64,000 nt of DNA from Pictodentalium vernedei. Taxonomy: Eukaryota > Mollusca > Scaphopoda > Dentaliida > Dentaliidae. This document shows, in pieces, positions 43,511-55,482 of the stretch (its first letter is position 1; each line of letters begins with the position of its first letter). The stretch spans positions 64,859,741 to 64,923,740 of the forward strand of contig CM062289.1 of assembly GCA_031216915.1 (NCBI GenBank), written 5' to 3'. Below the pieces are notes generated by a model that made no database searches, was not told where the DNA came from, and saw nothing but the letters and a program-made list of their open reading frames with translations. The position numbers were made by a program, and so were the translations under genes.

Positions 43511-44060
43511 CTACCTTATATATGAAAACACTTGACTAGTTCTTTCCAGTAGGCCTTCAAAGTCAATATCATTCTGTTTCTGTCCTTGGGTCACGGTTCT
43601 CTGTTGATGTGTCTCTAAATATTTTAGAAATGTCAATAACATTGCTCTGTGTGCTCTGTCTAATTTCACTTGCAATTGAAAAGTTTGTTCTTTAACCACT
43701 GGTGTTGCTGACGCTTCCGACATTCACTCCATCTTACAGAATCATGAAGGGAATACTTTCTGTTACTTTCTCAGAAAATACAGTTTCTATTTGTTGTGCT
43801 AACTGCTGAAAGTCACTTTTAATGGTTTTGATTGAGTTTTTCTTCACTTGGTCATAGAAAAGTTGCATGGAAATGTCAAATTTCACACTGAAATTTTCGG
43901 CACAGCTCCCTTGCAACCAGTATGTGTTCAGCTGCCTGGTCTGACAGTTCATAAATTGATGTAGTGTCCCAAACTGGCAGGTATTCTTCCTTTGAATTGG
44001 AAGATTCTGGAGATTCTGGTGTTTTGTCCATTTACACACACAAATTTTATCAAAGACCAA
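43511..44060 (-). other. Pre-gag open frames in the gypsy leader
   Basis: Two adjacent minus-strand frames (44060-43734 and 43723-43511) lie between the primer-binding region and gag. Both are helical and hydrophilic without a recognised domain. They may be the original N-terminal part of gag, or non-coding leader. Confidence 0.35.
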
Positions 44061-44063
44061 GAT

Positions 44064-44081
44064 CCCGTGGTCGCAGCACCA
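44064..44081 (-). other. Candidate tRNA primer-binding site
   Basis: TGGTGCTGCGACCACGGG on the minus strand, about 15 bases inside the 5' LTR. It begins with TGG, complementary to the CCA end of tRNA. The tRNA was not identified and the offset is larger than usual, so this is tentative. Confidence 0.4.
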
Positions 44082-44096
44082 AAGAGAAAGGGTTAA

Positions 44097-45283
44097 TGTG
44101 GTGAAGCCCTACATGTTGTGTTTGATTTTTGGCCTTGATCAGTCTAGATCATCAAACTCCACCACACTTCACTTTCTACTGTATCAGGATGAAAAATGGA
44201 AAATTGTCCAAGTTCCTTGGAGTCTGATTCTGTGGTGCATGGGTAAAACAATCAACACAAGACTGTCTATACAGTGAGATGCATAAGCTAACCTTACACT
44301 CTTTTATTACCTTAACTTTCAATCTAAATACAGTGTCTTACACTGGAGTCCCTCTGAAAGATGACATCAACTCAAGAATCAACAGAATAAATTCTATGAA
44401 AGAAAAACATTTTTGATAGTCTATCCTGGAAATAATAGCCAACTGCAGGTTTCTAGATGTGAACAGTTTGAGCTTTCAGAGGAGACTGCTGACAAAATGG
44501 CCGACTGTTGAATATATACTAGTATATTAATCACGTGATCTATTTTCCTGCTAAAATCAGGAAGACTTTCCTTAGGAGTTCCGATGCCGTGTTTGTTGAC
44601 GTTCTTCTTCAGTTTTAGAGAATTAAACTTTCATGTACTTTCATACCAAGTATTGGGTGGACAATTTCACTTGGCAGAAAAGTATCAAATATTGGACTCT
44701 TCTGACCAGAGATTGAGTTCCTCGTTAAGTGCTTGACTCCAATACTTTCTATCTTTAATGAGAGTGCCATTCAATATAATCGGTTTTAGATAGGTTTTAT
44801 ATCCTTATTACCTTTAATATCACATACCTATACTTCTGGTAATTGAAAAGCCATTTATTGTTATTGGTTTTAGATATGTTTTATACCTTTAATTTCATTA
44901 ATGTCACAAGCCTCTATGAAACAGTCAGATTAGAATTGCTTTTTGACTTTAATCTCCAATACTTTTCTAGAATAATGAGATAATTAGTTATACCTATTCT
45001 TAAACACTGGCTTTTGGAAATGTTTTTACCTTTCTAATCTTTCAACTTCGTGGGGAACTACCATTACTTCCACACCTGGCCTTTGAGATTATTATAGTAT
45101 TATTTCACCAACCTAATTGTGGGAATAACTTTCTACTGCTCTCTTTAAGGGATTCTGGTGTAATGCAAGTGCTTATGGCTGCTAACACTCTGTGACTCTA
45201 TCCACAGTATGAGCGTTTTATAAGAGCTACAAGCTCATTAAGTAAAGGTGTTCTCCCGGGGGCTAGGGGTGCATTTCGTCACA
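44097..45283 (-). repeat. 5' LTR (1187 bp)
   Basis: Direct copy of 36139-37317, same orientation. Followed by the CTAA target duplication at 45284. Confidence 0.95.
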
Positions 45284-45287
45284 CTAA

Positions 45288-46152
45288 CCACTTGAGTGCC
45301 ACAATGTTTGTTCCTAAGAAGAGATGGCAGAATGTCGCCAAAAGTGTGTCGAAGCATCTGATTCAGCTTCTAGTGGGGCCTGACATCATCCTCCGGACTT
45401 CCCAAGAAATCTGAACATATCATTAGTCCACTGAGAGAAACTCTAGATTACACCTGACTTATATGGGGTCAGTATTGTTCAAATGCTGTTCAGTCGGGAG
45501 ATGACATTTTGTTTTGTCCAAGACTATTCAACACGAATTGTCAGTTGAGAGGAACAAGACGCATTCTGCAATTCTGAAGTATTATTGATGGCGCATTGTT
45601 CCTCTCCAGGGATGAAATATACGTGGGCAAATGTCCTGCTTGGAAATTCAAACTCTGGAAGAATTTCTTCAAGCCATCAACCTTCGGCTCTTCAAATGTT
45701 GTGTCTCCCAGAACTGAGTTCTCGTGTGTCTCTGATAATACAAAAGTACTGACGTTATTTTTACTTTGTGTCTCATTGGGACTGAGGCATATTATGATTT
45801 ATCGGTCAGTCAGTGTCAAGTTTGGATGAATTTGTATAGGATCAGGAACATCTTCCATATAGGATCCGAGCATTGTTTTAAAATAATGCACCATAAGGCC
45901 GAGGAAAAATGCCCAACACTAATCTTTTCATAAGGACTTGACAAAAAAAAAATAATATCGCAACATTTACAATAAACCCCTAATGTATAGGGCAACTTCT
46001 TTGAACTTCAGAGTGAAATTAGTGCTGGAAATGAACAAAATTGACCAGTGCAGTTTTAAGCTCCCACGAAATCAGAGACAGGAGTAAACTGCACCCATAA
46101 AATGTTAGTATATGAATTTTCAAGGAAATACTGTCACCAAACACCAGAAACC
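45288..46152. other. No gene recognised
   Basis: Unassigned flank of the LTR element. Confidence 0.4.
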
Positions 46153-46389
46153 TTAACCCTTTGAATGCGAACGGCCATTTTTCCAGCGAGGAACATGATA
46201 TCATAACGTCATTAAATAGGATGGCTGTTCAGAAAATGTATGGGGTAGACCAATCAGTATTTTCAACGTACAGCCCTGAGGCTGCATGATGGAAGTATTG
46301 ATTGGTCTACCCCTAATGATGAAAATGGACTCTTCTGATTGATGCCATTGAACTGGCATGGCAGATACCACTAGTGTTCAAAGGGTTAA
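46153..46389. mobile_element. TTAA MITE, CCCTTTGAA family, copy 2
   Basis: TTAACCCTTTGAA at the left, TTCAAAGGGTTAA at the right. The interior is nearly the same as 34824-35055. Intact TTAA on both sides. Confidence 0.9.
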
Positions 46390-47413
46390 ATTATAAGGAA
46401 TTGTTGAATTATGACCGTAACTTGCCACTGGCCACAGTGTGCTGCTTTCTCAAAACAACACACATTTATTTGCCTTCACAGTATATTAGTGCTCCACAAT
46501 ATTTTTCAACGAGTGCATTTTTTAGCTCCCGTAAAATAGAAATCACGGTTGCTGATGGGAGCAATAGCACTCACTCACACCCGTCTCATATCCAGGACTG
46601 CGAAATGCGACAAGTCATATTTCTTAGGTATTTATTTTTGAGTGTTTAACTCCACATCAGCATCTAAGGCTATATCATGGCGATAAAGCAATAATAACGT
46701 ATTGCATGTCATTAACAGTCATGAAGTTAAATAATTTATAATTTATTAAAATACGGAAATCATTACAAACAAATGGGTAGGTTTGACTTTAATAATGATA
46801 CAAGTAGTTATACTTTATTACATGTCTATTACTTATCCTCCAGTTTCATCTTTACAAATCCGAACGGAACACATGTTCCATATGTATTCCACCTGACGTA
46901 ATGGATGCAGCAAAAGAACTAAACAACCGCCCATTGTTGTAATCAGTCAATCAAAACATCGGATGGGTTAATAACTAACAGAGAGTTTTAAAGTTTGAAT
47001 TTTTCAGTGTGTGATGTATGCATTTTTAAATTAATGGATTATATGTCATAGAGGCATGTAACAAACACAAAATGTCACGATGTGTGAATGCTTTGCCAAT
47101 GTGGCACTCAGGCAATCATGGCAGGATACAACTCGGGGATGGACCTCTCGTTCAATCATTCTGTGCTGACATGTATTGACGAACGAATTCACACATCACG
47201 ACTTTCTGTGTATTTATTGAATACTATGTAAATCAAAATGTTGATTTTGAGTTAACTTGAAGATGAAATCTAATTTAAAAATATAAAAACAGTTTTAAAA
47301 TTATTGAAAAGTTTGCTTTTGTTGAGAAACGTCGGAATCGAAACGGGTTTGTGCTCTAAAATAGGTATCGAAGAGACTTTCTAATACTGGAGTCTGACAT
47401 CATTAAAATTACT
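46390..47413. other. No gene recognised
   Basis: Unassigned AT-rich DNA. No domain in any frame. Confidence 0.4.
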
Positions 47414-47422
47414 ACAGTGTAC

Positions 47423-47760
47423 AATATTTATTTATTAATTTATTGGGGTTTAATGACACTTTCCACAGTCAGGGTCACCTCCTATCAGACAATTTTACGG
47501 GAAGGGAAAGCCGTACTATCAGGAGAGAATTACTGAGCAAAGGCGAGCAACTGCCAGACACCCCAACATACTAACTCCACAAGCAGGGTTAGCATTGGTT
47601 GAGGACAAGTGCACATCGACGTTCAGTCCATCTTAGCACACAATCGTCGGGATTAAGTGCCTTGCCCAAAGACTACAATGCAGTTGCACCTGTTGGGGAT
47701 CAAACCGTGTACCTTTCGGTTTGCTGCCCAATGCCACAACCACTGAGTCACGGCGCTCCC
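47423..47760 (-). mobile_element. SINE, full length, minus strand
   Basis: Reverse complement of the tRNA-derived SINE family, with the head (GGGAGCGCCGTGACTCAGTG when read on the minus strand) at 47760. Flanked by the 9-bp target duplication ACAGTGTAC (47414-47422 and 47761-47769). Confidence 0.93.
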
Positions 47761-47989
47761 ACAGTGTACGAAAATGTGCTGTCAATATATGCTGGCAGGA
47801 AGCACATTCTGGTCGCATATTGCTCTCCAACAAAATGGAATGTGTAAGTATTATATGCCCAACATGACTTGATCTTTTTTACAAATGATATTAGACGTGT
47901 AGTTATCACAAAGTATTGGTCGGAAGCGATGATGCTTGTTATTTGTTGCCAAATCCCATTCTGCTTGCCACCTAGATTTGATGCCGTTA

Positions 47990-49345
47990 CTCATATGTGG
48001 TTTAAAATGACTAAAAAAAAATTAAAATCAGTGGTGTGCTTGTTTGTGGCCTGCTTTGCTGCACTATCCTCCTGGTGTTACCGGACATTTCAAAATGTCC
48101 AGGTAACCAGCAAAACACGACATCATATTGGTGAGACTCAAACATAGTCACCTTCTCACCAAGTTGCAAAATCAGAGGGTTCTCCAACCTGGGATGGAGT
48201 AAACCTAGCAAATGGAAAAGAGTGTCGAAGAAAATTATCGAGGTCCTCTTCTATTTATTCCCGATTTATTAGAGCACAAGTTGTAAAGCTTAAATTTCAG
48301 CATTATTTTGTATTCTGACTGAGGTCGTCTGATTACTAGTATCACTAGATGGTGGTACTTTAGATCCATCTGTATGGATCCATTTATATACCCTATATAT
48401 AGGCTTTATTTTGGGATACCTTTGCTTCAACTCAAAGAGTTTGTTTCGTATCTTTTTGAAGAAGCAATATTCAAAAGACCTTCAAATTTTCCAAATTCCA
48501 AGGAGTAATTTGAGGTTCACGATTCCCCTGTTTGGAATCATTTCAAGTATGGCAAAATACTTACATTTTGTTGTTGATTCTGCGAAATCTACAGTATCCG
48601 AAACACAATCATAAGCATGGTTCGATGGGTTTGCATACAGGTTTGAAACATATTGTAATGAAAGATTAATTCTACGCTTGTCAAGCGAAGGCTCCCCTGC
48701 TTCAACGACCAACGAATGTATTGGCGATGTTCTAAATGCGCCCAGATTAATTCAAATACCTCTATTCTGGATTGTATCAAGTGGTTTGAGGTTTGATTTC
48801 CTGACGGAATCGAAAACCACACAACCATAATACTATTTTGAAAGCTCACATGTGAACACAGGAAAGGGAGTACTGTGCTTTGGTGCACAGTACTGCACAC
48901 CCAGGTCAGTGCTACCAATTATCTTCAAAATGATATGAGCTCCTTTACATCTAAGCGTTGGTTGTGTAATATGAGAAGTGATGTGCAGTTTACTGTAAAG
49001 CAATAAGCTCAGGAATTACACTTCTTTTACAACTTTTATGGTGGTCTCGTTTATTTTTAACTCCGGTCGATGTGATGTTTACGGAGCTTTTAAAAATGAC
49101 ACATGTGTTTTAGTTTTGAAGAACTTGAAACCATATTCTAAAACCCATTTTCTAATTTGATTTAGACACAGCTGAAGTTTACGCTCCGTGACTTTCATGT
49201 TCTGTGGTTATAGCAGATCAAAATGTGATCATGAAGCATCTACCATCTACCATATTCTCAATTGTATCGATAATGTCAATTACTTTTACTAAAATAAGGA
49301 TAACAGTCAAAATACAGCCCCAAGGAATCCACAGCCTGCTTTGGA
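47990..49345 (-). pseudogene. Jockey-type LINE, 3' part, minus strand
   Basis: Reading the minus strand from about 49200 down in shifting frames, I see the RT thumb/connection region (RKLQLCLNQIRKWV), then a segment ending VVEAGEPSLDKRRINLSLQYV (about 48710-48650). An RNase H-like end follows (VVFCWLPGHFEMSGN, about 48110). This order is that of Jockey-superfamily non-LTR retrotransposons. It is heavily mutated. Confidence 0.75.
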
Positions 49346-49384
49346 AGCTCAGATAATGTAGACCCCAATGCCCATCTTGCAAAA

Positions 49385-49620
49385 CTCTGTCCCTGTCCCT
49401 GTGACTGTCTCTGTGTCTCTCCCTCTGTCTCTGTCTCTGTATCTTTCTCTCTGTATCTTTCTTTCTGTCTCTTTGTCTCTCTGTCTCTGTCTCTCTCGGT
49501 CTCTCTGTCTATCTCCCTGTCGCTCTGTCTGTCTCTCTGTCTCTCTCTGTCTGCCTTTCTGCCTCTCTCTGTCTCTGTGTCTCTGTCTCTCTCTGTCTCT
49601 CTGTCTCTCTCTACCTCTCT
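49385..49620. repeat. CT-rich microsatellite (TCTG/TCTC)n
   Basis: About 235 bp of imperfect TCTGTCTC repeats. Long frames on both strands here are artefacts of low complexity. Confidence 0.95.
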
Positions 49621-49728
49621 CCGGACGGACGGACATCAACCTTACCATTATGAGAGGTCGCAAGATTCATGCTCCCCATATCTTTCAACGAATTTGGTTA
49701 CTGGCAGTGTTTTTCACGTGTACACATA

Positions 49729-51254
49729 TACTATTAAACAAAGTAGGGGATATTTGATAAAAGTGACATATATGAAGAAATATATTTATATTTTCATCAA
49801 AAAGACAGTGGAGGCATTGCACTGTGACATCTAGTGAATGATTTCAGCGATAGGTGGGTGCTGACAAGCTCACATTCCACGCACTGAGCTGTAGAATACA
49901 TGGACGGTCAGTCAGAGAATTTACCACATTCAGTCCAAGCCCTCTGTACCTTGTAAATCCCCCTCGGTTCGGGAGACAAGCGCGAATCCGACGTGGCATA
50001 CTCATCACCAAACGTCCAAGATCAGCTTGACTGATGTTATTCCATTCTTCTTGCCGTGCAGCGGCGAGTTCCTGGACATTGGTAGGGGGCTTTTGGCGTT
50101 GTCGTGGGCGCCTGCCAAGCATATCTCAGATGTGCACGATTGGTGAAAGGTCTGGACTTAGTGCTGGCCAAGGCAGTGTAGTGATGTTCTGCTCTTGGAG
50201 GAACTCTGTAGCGACAGGGCCCTGTGTTCTCTTGTATTGTCATCTTGGAAAATGAATCGACGGCCGAGGCGTCGCGCAAATGACACCACATGAGCTGCTA
50301 TAATATTGTCACGGTAGTAATGCCCTGTCACACGCCCTTTGATGACATGTAATGCTGTTCTGCTTGTCACGGTTATGCCTCCCCACACCATAACAGATCC
50401 ACCACCAAAACGATCGTGTTGCCTAACGGTTACGTCATGGTATCGTTCGTTCCGCCACCGCCACACTCTGTTTCGCCTGTCGTGGAAGTCGAGAGTGAAC
50501 CTCGACTCATCGGAAAACATGACGTTGCTCCACCGGCGACTGTCCCAGCGCTGGCATGCTCCACACCGATTGCGCTTTGCTGCGATGTGACGTTCAGTCA
50601 AACGTGGAATTATTCGAAGTCGTCGAGCCTACAAATTCCAGCTGTGTAGGCGATTTCGGATAGTCTGGCCACTGACTCGCACATCTGTCGCTCGGTGAAG
50701 CTGCTGTCCAATTTCTGGGGTACTTTGATGGCGGTTACGTAATTCTGTGGTTCGGATGAAACGATCCTGGTTAGCAGTTGTCGCCATTGGACGACCTAAC
50801 TGACGTCTGTTATCAACATTGCCTGTCTGACAGTAGCGTGACCACAACCTGCTAATCACCGATTGAGTAACGTTGAGAATTTGAGCCAATGCAGTCTGTC
50901 TGTTGACAGCTTTCAACATGTCAACGGCACGTAAACATTCGTCACGTGTCAGTCTTCGCATACCTCAAAAGTTACGTTTCGACCAGAAACTATTGATGAA
51001 TGAGTTTATGCCAAGAAAAGGTCGAAGAGACTTCCGAAAAAGTCTGTCCAGTACAAATAAAAATTTCAAAACGTACCCCCAGAGACATTAACGCGGCGCT
51101 CTTGCGAAAAACCTGCACGAAGTTTTCGTGGGCCGATGACATTAATGATCCACACTAAACTTGGCAACATATTGTGTCGAATTACGCGTATCCAATACAA
51201 TTTTCCGAAAATATCAACATCAGTTTGGATATCCCCTCCTTTTTTTGAATAGTA
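49729..51254 (-). mobile_element. Tc1-like transposon, ~1.5 kb
   Basis: Terminal inverted repeats: left TACTATTAAACAAAGTAGGG (49729); right, read on the minus strand, TACTATTCAAAAAAAGGAGG (from 51254). Both then continue GGATAT. The ends lie at TA dinucleotides, as expected for the Tc1/mariner superfamily. It encloses a single minus-strand transposase gene. Confidence 0.85.
49844..50961 (-). pseudogene. Tc1-like DDE transposase, inactivated
   Basis: The N-terminal paired-type helix-turn-helix domain runs from the ATG at 50961 (LAQILNVTQSVISRLW). The catalytic domain follows in another frame: FSDESRF with the first Asp, the HDRFGGGSVMVWGG motif, and FQDDN with the second Asp (about 50601-50200). 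At the place of the third acid (SPI-E) the codon is GTG, Val (50135-50137). The following Trp position is TGA (50126-50128). At least two frameshifts are present. It was once a full-length transposase but is now dead. Confidence 0.88.
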
Positions 51255-51706
51255 TATCTGTCACTCCCACACCTGGACCCGAATATACACTGACACATAA
51301 AATATTTTTATTCCTTACTCAATTCAAACGATGTCAAAAATTAATATTTTAATAATATTGTTTTCAAATGTTTAAAAAATGTCAACAAAATATGCCATGT
51401 GCCCCCCCCCCCCCCCCCCCCCGTTCCAACCAGAGGGTCACATAATATGGTTTTGTTGACATTTTTAACAATAATGTTTTTTCGTTTACTCAGTTGATAA
51501 ATTACGAGGGCGGATGCGGTCCATGCGTTATGATGTAAGGAGTTATATAATCACTGTAAAGGTATTTTCAGGCGAGTGCTGATAATTACATTTGCAAATC
51601 TGCTAAAAGATATATACATGTAAGTGCATTGATGACAGTTGATTAGTTAGTATCAATGTCCAGATTTCTGGAGTATCCCGCGAATCAAGATCTCAACATG
51701 AACAAT

Positions 51707-51848
51707 TTAACCCTTTACCCAACGTAACGGCCAAAACCGGCCAGCGCTATTCTAAAAAATCGCCAATTAATTTTCATTATTTTGTTCATTTTTTGTCTCA
51801 AAAACATAGGTTATGACCCCTCGTTGGAACGAGCTCGTCGAGCGGTAA
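51707..51848. mobile_element. TTAA/CCCTTTACC MITE, left half
   Basis: TTAACCCTTTACCCAACGTA, then the GGCCAAAACCGGCC palindromic block and ATAGGTTATGACCCCTCGTT, ending at the central GAGCTCGTCGAGC. The right half is missing. Confidence 0.8.
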
Positions 51849-52164
51849 TTGCGGTGCGTGCGGTGCACGATTTGCACAAAATTACAGTGAAACCTTCGCT
51901 TCTATTTAAAAATAGTATGTCAACGATTTCGGTTTCACAGATGTGTGCGGAGCGAATTTTCATTTTCCGCATGGTTTAGGTTTGCTGTAGATGGTGATTT
52001 CATAGGACAGGCGTGTAATAAAAGTCTGATTCTACGTAACGTTAAAACTTCACGATAACCGTAGTCGGAAAGGATTAACTTGTTTATCGAAAGATAGAAC
52101 TGAGTTCTCATCATAAACACTGTTTGTATATCATTATTGAGCAGTCATAGGTACGTGAGTAGAA

Positions 52165-52500
52165 GTGGGAGCGCGGTGGTTCAGGGTGACGACATTAGAC
52201 TTCAAACTCACAGATCCACGATTAGAACTCCACCAGGGTTAACTGCGATGTGTCTTTGGGCAAGGCAGTTAGTTCCGATTGCCCACGCGAGGGCCCGGTG
52301 GCGCTGTGTACTAAGCCGTACTGCATGTCGATGGAACACTTATCTTCAATCAATGCTAATCCTGCTTGTGTGGAGTTGGGGGACTCACAGTTGCTCGCCG
52401 CCGCTCAGTGGTTCCTTCAGGCTTCCTATGCCGTAAAATTGTCCGACACGAGATGACTCCTGGCTTTCGAAAGTGTCGCCAAAACCCCAATAAAAAAGAC
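52165..52500 (+). mobile_element. SINE, full length
   Basis: Starts GTGGGAGCGCGGTGGTTCAG with a diverged tRNA-like head; the body and CCCCAATAAAAAAG tail match the family. The target duplication TGAGTAGAA is at 52156-52164 and 52501-52509. Confidence 0.92.
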
Positions 52501-52687
52501 TGAGTAGAAATACATTCTCAAGTTTTAACACGGAGGACTAAGATTTTTTGTGTAAAAAAAATACAAAATAACGTTCTTCGAGAGAAGTTTGAGTTGAAAT
52601 ATTTTTAAAATCTTTATTTCGGTTAAAATATATCTTATCATCGAGAAGCTATGTTAAGGACAAATGAGGTGATGTGCCAAGCCTATG

Positions 52688-53611
52688 CACACCGGATATC
52701 CCGACAACTCGGCCTGTCAGAAGATAAGTCGGCCTTTTACGCGGATTCTCGCGCGCGTTTAGATACATGTCTGTTCAAAGGCGATTTCATGGAGAAAATA
52801 GCAAAAGAGAAGGAGGAAAAACGGGCGTTTTGAGTCGGTAAGTGTTTATTTTCCATGTCTGTTCCTTTTTACGTTGTAAAATGCCATCGAAGTGGAATAC
52901 TCTTTACTTGAAATCTGATTTTCTAAATTTTATCGCCGAATTTCAATTCCAACTGGCATATTTTGCTACAAATATTCATCACGCCTTCAGTTATCACTGT
53001 TCCTACCAATATTCAACATCTTTTCGCCCCTTTCATGCCAGAAAACCGTCCAATGTTTGAAAGCAATACCCCTAAATATGCATTTTTCATAACGATATGT
53101 GAGTTCATAAAGATAAGACGGCCTGGGGAGGAATGATTGGTCGGTCTGATCTATCCAATTTAAGATTTTCCAACCAGGCCGACTTATCCTTCTCCTCAAT
53201 ACCCACCTTATGAAAAATTCAGAATTGAAGATTAAGATTGAAATTTTAAATGTTTCGTGGTCACGGAAGTGTCCCGTAGATGCCAGACATTGAAGGGGTT
53301 ATTAGTTGATGGCGGTTTACTAATTATTTTTGGACAATTATGCCGGTTGAAACGGAAATTCGTGGATAAAAAATGAACAGTCAGAGATTCTCGCGGAGAT
53401 TATTCCCTTGGCTCAATAAATTAGGGGTGAAAATGAAAATATTTACGTAGAATGAACACTTACCGACTCAGAACGTCCGTTTTCTTCACTCTCTTCCGCC
53501 ATTTTCTCCGTCAAATAACTTTTAAACAAACATGTATCTAACACGCGCGCGAAACTACGAAAAAGGCCGACTTATCTTCCGGCAGGCCGAGTTGTCGGGA
53601 TATCCGGTGTG
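52688..53611. mobile_element. Foldback DNA element, 160-bp inverted repeats carrying an exon-like ORF
   Basis: Terminal inverted repeats of about 160 bp begin CACACCGGATATCCCGACAA at 52688, with the complement ending at 53611. The 5-bp target duplication CTATG is at 52683-52687 and 53612-53616. Each repeat contains a short frame from an ATG (ATGGAGAAAATAGC in the left copy). It ends in GAGTCG followed by GTAAGT, a perfect splice donor. A nested inverted repeat (about 53107-53190) lies inside. No transposase is recognised. Confidence 0.88.
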
Positions 53612-53788
53612 CTATGTGGGGGAGAAAATACACCAATGCTCCCCTGTAATGCAGTCATTATTCACTCATGACAGTAAAACACTTCATCGATTTATTGTTC
53701 TCACACAATTATTCTGGACTATATGCAGAATTATAAATTCTGGTCACTCTCTGTATGTCTGACGCAACCTAATATCATTTCTTTACAG

Positions 53789-54210
53789 TTTGATTTAGTA
53801 TGTGATAAGAAACACCTGACGTCACTCATCATAACTATTCAGCTGATTGGTACATTGGTATTTGCGTCTTTCAGTGGTCAATGTGCAGATTTAATTGGAC
53901 GAAAGAAGACACTGATTATGTTAATGCTAATTTATCTCGTCTTTTGCACTGCTTCTACCTTTTCTCACAACTGGAAGGTGTATGCTTTCATGAGATTTAT
54001 GATCGGCGGCGCGGTTGGTGGTGTAACCGTCCTAGACACACCAGTACCGGTTGAATTTACTGGACGACGATGGCGTTCCTATATTCTTGGTGTACCGTCG
54101 TGGGCAATTGGTGCTGTTTGTTTTGCACTGGCAGCATATTTATTGAATGATTGGAAGTATCTCAGCATTGCCAGTGCTGTAGTCACGTTACCATTTCTAA
54201 TCGGAATGTT
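53789..54210 (+). CDS. Internal exon of an SLC22-type organic ion transporter
   Basis: Host gene exon of the major facilitator superfamily. The acceptor TTTCTTTACAG ends at 53788 and the donor GTAAGT starts at 54211. The reading frame is open throughout. It starts FDLVCDKKHLTSL, typical of the region after the large extracellular loop in SLC22 proteins. It contains a transmembrane helix, then the superfamily loop motif DLIGRKKT, and several further hydrophobic segments with RWRSY and W-A-GA features. It covers roughly helices 2-6 of 12. No neighbouring exon was found in the window, so introns must be long. Transport substrate is unknown. Confidence 0.88.
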
Positions 54211-54740
54211 GTAAGTATTTAAACATATTATACTATCCATTTCAATTCCTTCTTCCGATAGGGGGAGACACCGATCAGTGGTGAGCGATATATCGTTTTT
54301 TTCAATGTTTTCAGAGTGAAAAGACAGTCCTATGCAAACTGGGCCAATTAATTGTTTTGTTCAGCTTCCGTCTGCCCCAAATGAATTTGATCGGCAGTAT
54401 TTGTATTCCCAGATTACCAGATCGGTACAAATGTAGTTAAATTTCTAATTCAAATAACTAAAATTCACTTTTTCAAACATCGCTGCATTTGTCATCTTAT
54501 AGAATAATTTCTGGGAGGCTTGTTACTGTACATGTCACTGAAATACTGACAAATTAACTCCTTTAGGTTGTTTAATCACCGCCTGAATTGAGGTGGAAAG
54601 CACAACAAAACGGAATGATACTTATTGGATCACTGCTTTAAAAGTTTAATCTCGTCAACAACAAGATTGTATGACCATACAAGGTGGTAACAACTGTGTA
54701 ATGTAATCAGACTTCAGTACATAATCTCGGAAACCAACAT
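54211..54740. other. SLC22 intron / no gene recognised
   Basis: Follows the splice donor at 54211. Nothing else recognised. Confidence 0.4.
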
Positions 54741-54808
54741 CGTCCCCTGAGTTCCCATGTGTTCTATGTGCCAGTAGGCACATAGAACACATTGGAACTC
54801 AAGGGACG
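54741..54808. repeat. 68-bp hairpin, copy 2
   Basis: CGTCCCCTGAGTT... pairs with ...AACTCAAGGGACG; the loop is AGTA. It is the same hairpin as 23964-24031, with one G-C pair replaced by T-A, so pairing is kept. Confidence 0.85.
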
Positions 54809-54996
54809 ACATGGTGGTAATAAACAATTTATCTTACAACATTCCTCCCTTTCTTGACTTATTTCCATAATGGAAGGATTGTGTACAGTTTTCAACGGCT
54901 TCTGTTTTGACAATCGTTCAGCGTCTATGAATAGATTTTCTATGAATGAAGTTTATGACGTCATGGTCTTGCTTTTTTGTGCTGTGCATGACGTAA

Positions 54997-55150
54997 TCCC
55001 CATTCATTGTTCTACTTCTACTATACCCGGTGAAGTTTACAGAAGAGTTTCATCCGCATACTTCTTCATTTTATTTTTAATGATGAACGCATGGTTGGCC
55101 TGTGTAAACTTATCCCCATTCATTGTTCTACTTCTACTATAACCGCTTAA
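54997..55150. repeat. Short direct duplication, ~116 bp period
   Basis: CCCATTCATTGTTCTACTTC and the following CTATA occur at about 54999 and 55115. Both are followed by a GTT(T)ACAGAAGAGTTTCA segment. The open frame across it is not recognised. Confidence 0.7.
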
Positions 55151-55280
55151 GGTTACAGAAGAGTTTCAGATTCATATATATTTATTGTTTTCTCCATAAG
55201 ATGTCCGTGAGGCTCTATAAATAAAGGCGAGGAGGAGTCAAACAGATTCTCAGAGAGTTGTTTGTGTTACCCTGGTTGGT

Positions 55281-55482
55281 TTAACCCTTTACCCAACGTA
55301 ACGGCAAAACCGGCCAGCGCTATTCTCAAAAATCGTAAATTAATTTTCATTATTATTGTCGAGCTCGTTCTAATGAGGGGGTCATAACCTATGTTTTTGA
55401 GACAAAAAAATGAAAAAAAATTAGTTATTCAAGAATTTTTTTTATTAGTGTCGTCTGCTTTTCATGTTAGGTAAATGGTTAA
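55281..55482. mobile_element. TTAA/CCCTTTACC MITE
   Basis: TTAACCCTTTACCCAACGTA on the left, CATGTTAGGTAAATGGTTAA on the right, with intact TTAA at both ends. The centre is rearranged relative to 30298 (GAGCTCGTTC directly after the left arm). Confidence 0.85.

Larger units (their letters stand above)
36139..45283 (-). mobile_element. Ty3/gypsy-type LTR retrotransposon
   Basis: Two direct LTRs (36139-37317 and 44097-45283) start and end TG...CA. They are flanked by the 4-bp target duplication CTAA (36135-36138 and 45284-45287). On the minus strand between them run pre-gag ORFs, gag with a zinc knuckle, and pol in the order protease, reverse transcriptase, RNase H, integrase, which is the gypsy order. 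A polypurine tract AAGGGAGGAA (37327-37318) abuts the 3' LTR. Internal genes carry stops, frameshifts and active-site changes, so the copy is dead despite recognisable LTRs. Confidence 0.95.

Noticed and set aside
49349..49757. Long open frames on both strands across the CT-repeat tract
   Set aside because: They are produced by the low-complexity (TCTG/TCTC)n sequence and encode Arg/Glu or Leu/Ser repeats only.
54870..55142. 90-codon + strand frame after the SLC22 exon
   Set aside because: It spans a short direct duplication and has no domain; likely chance frame in an intron.
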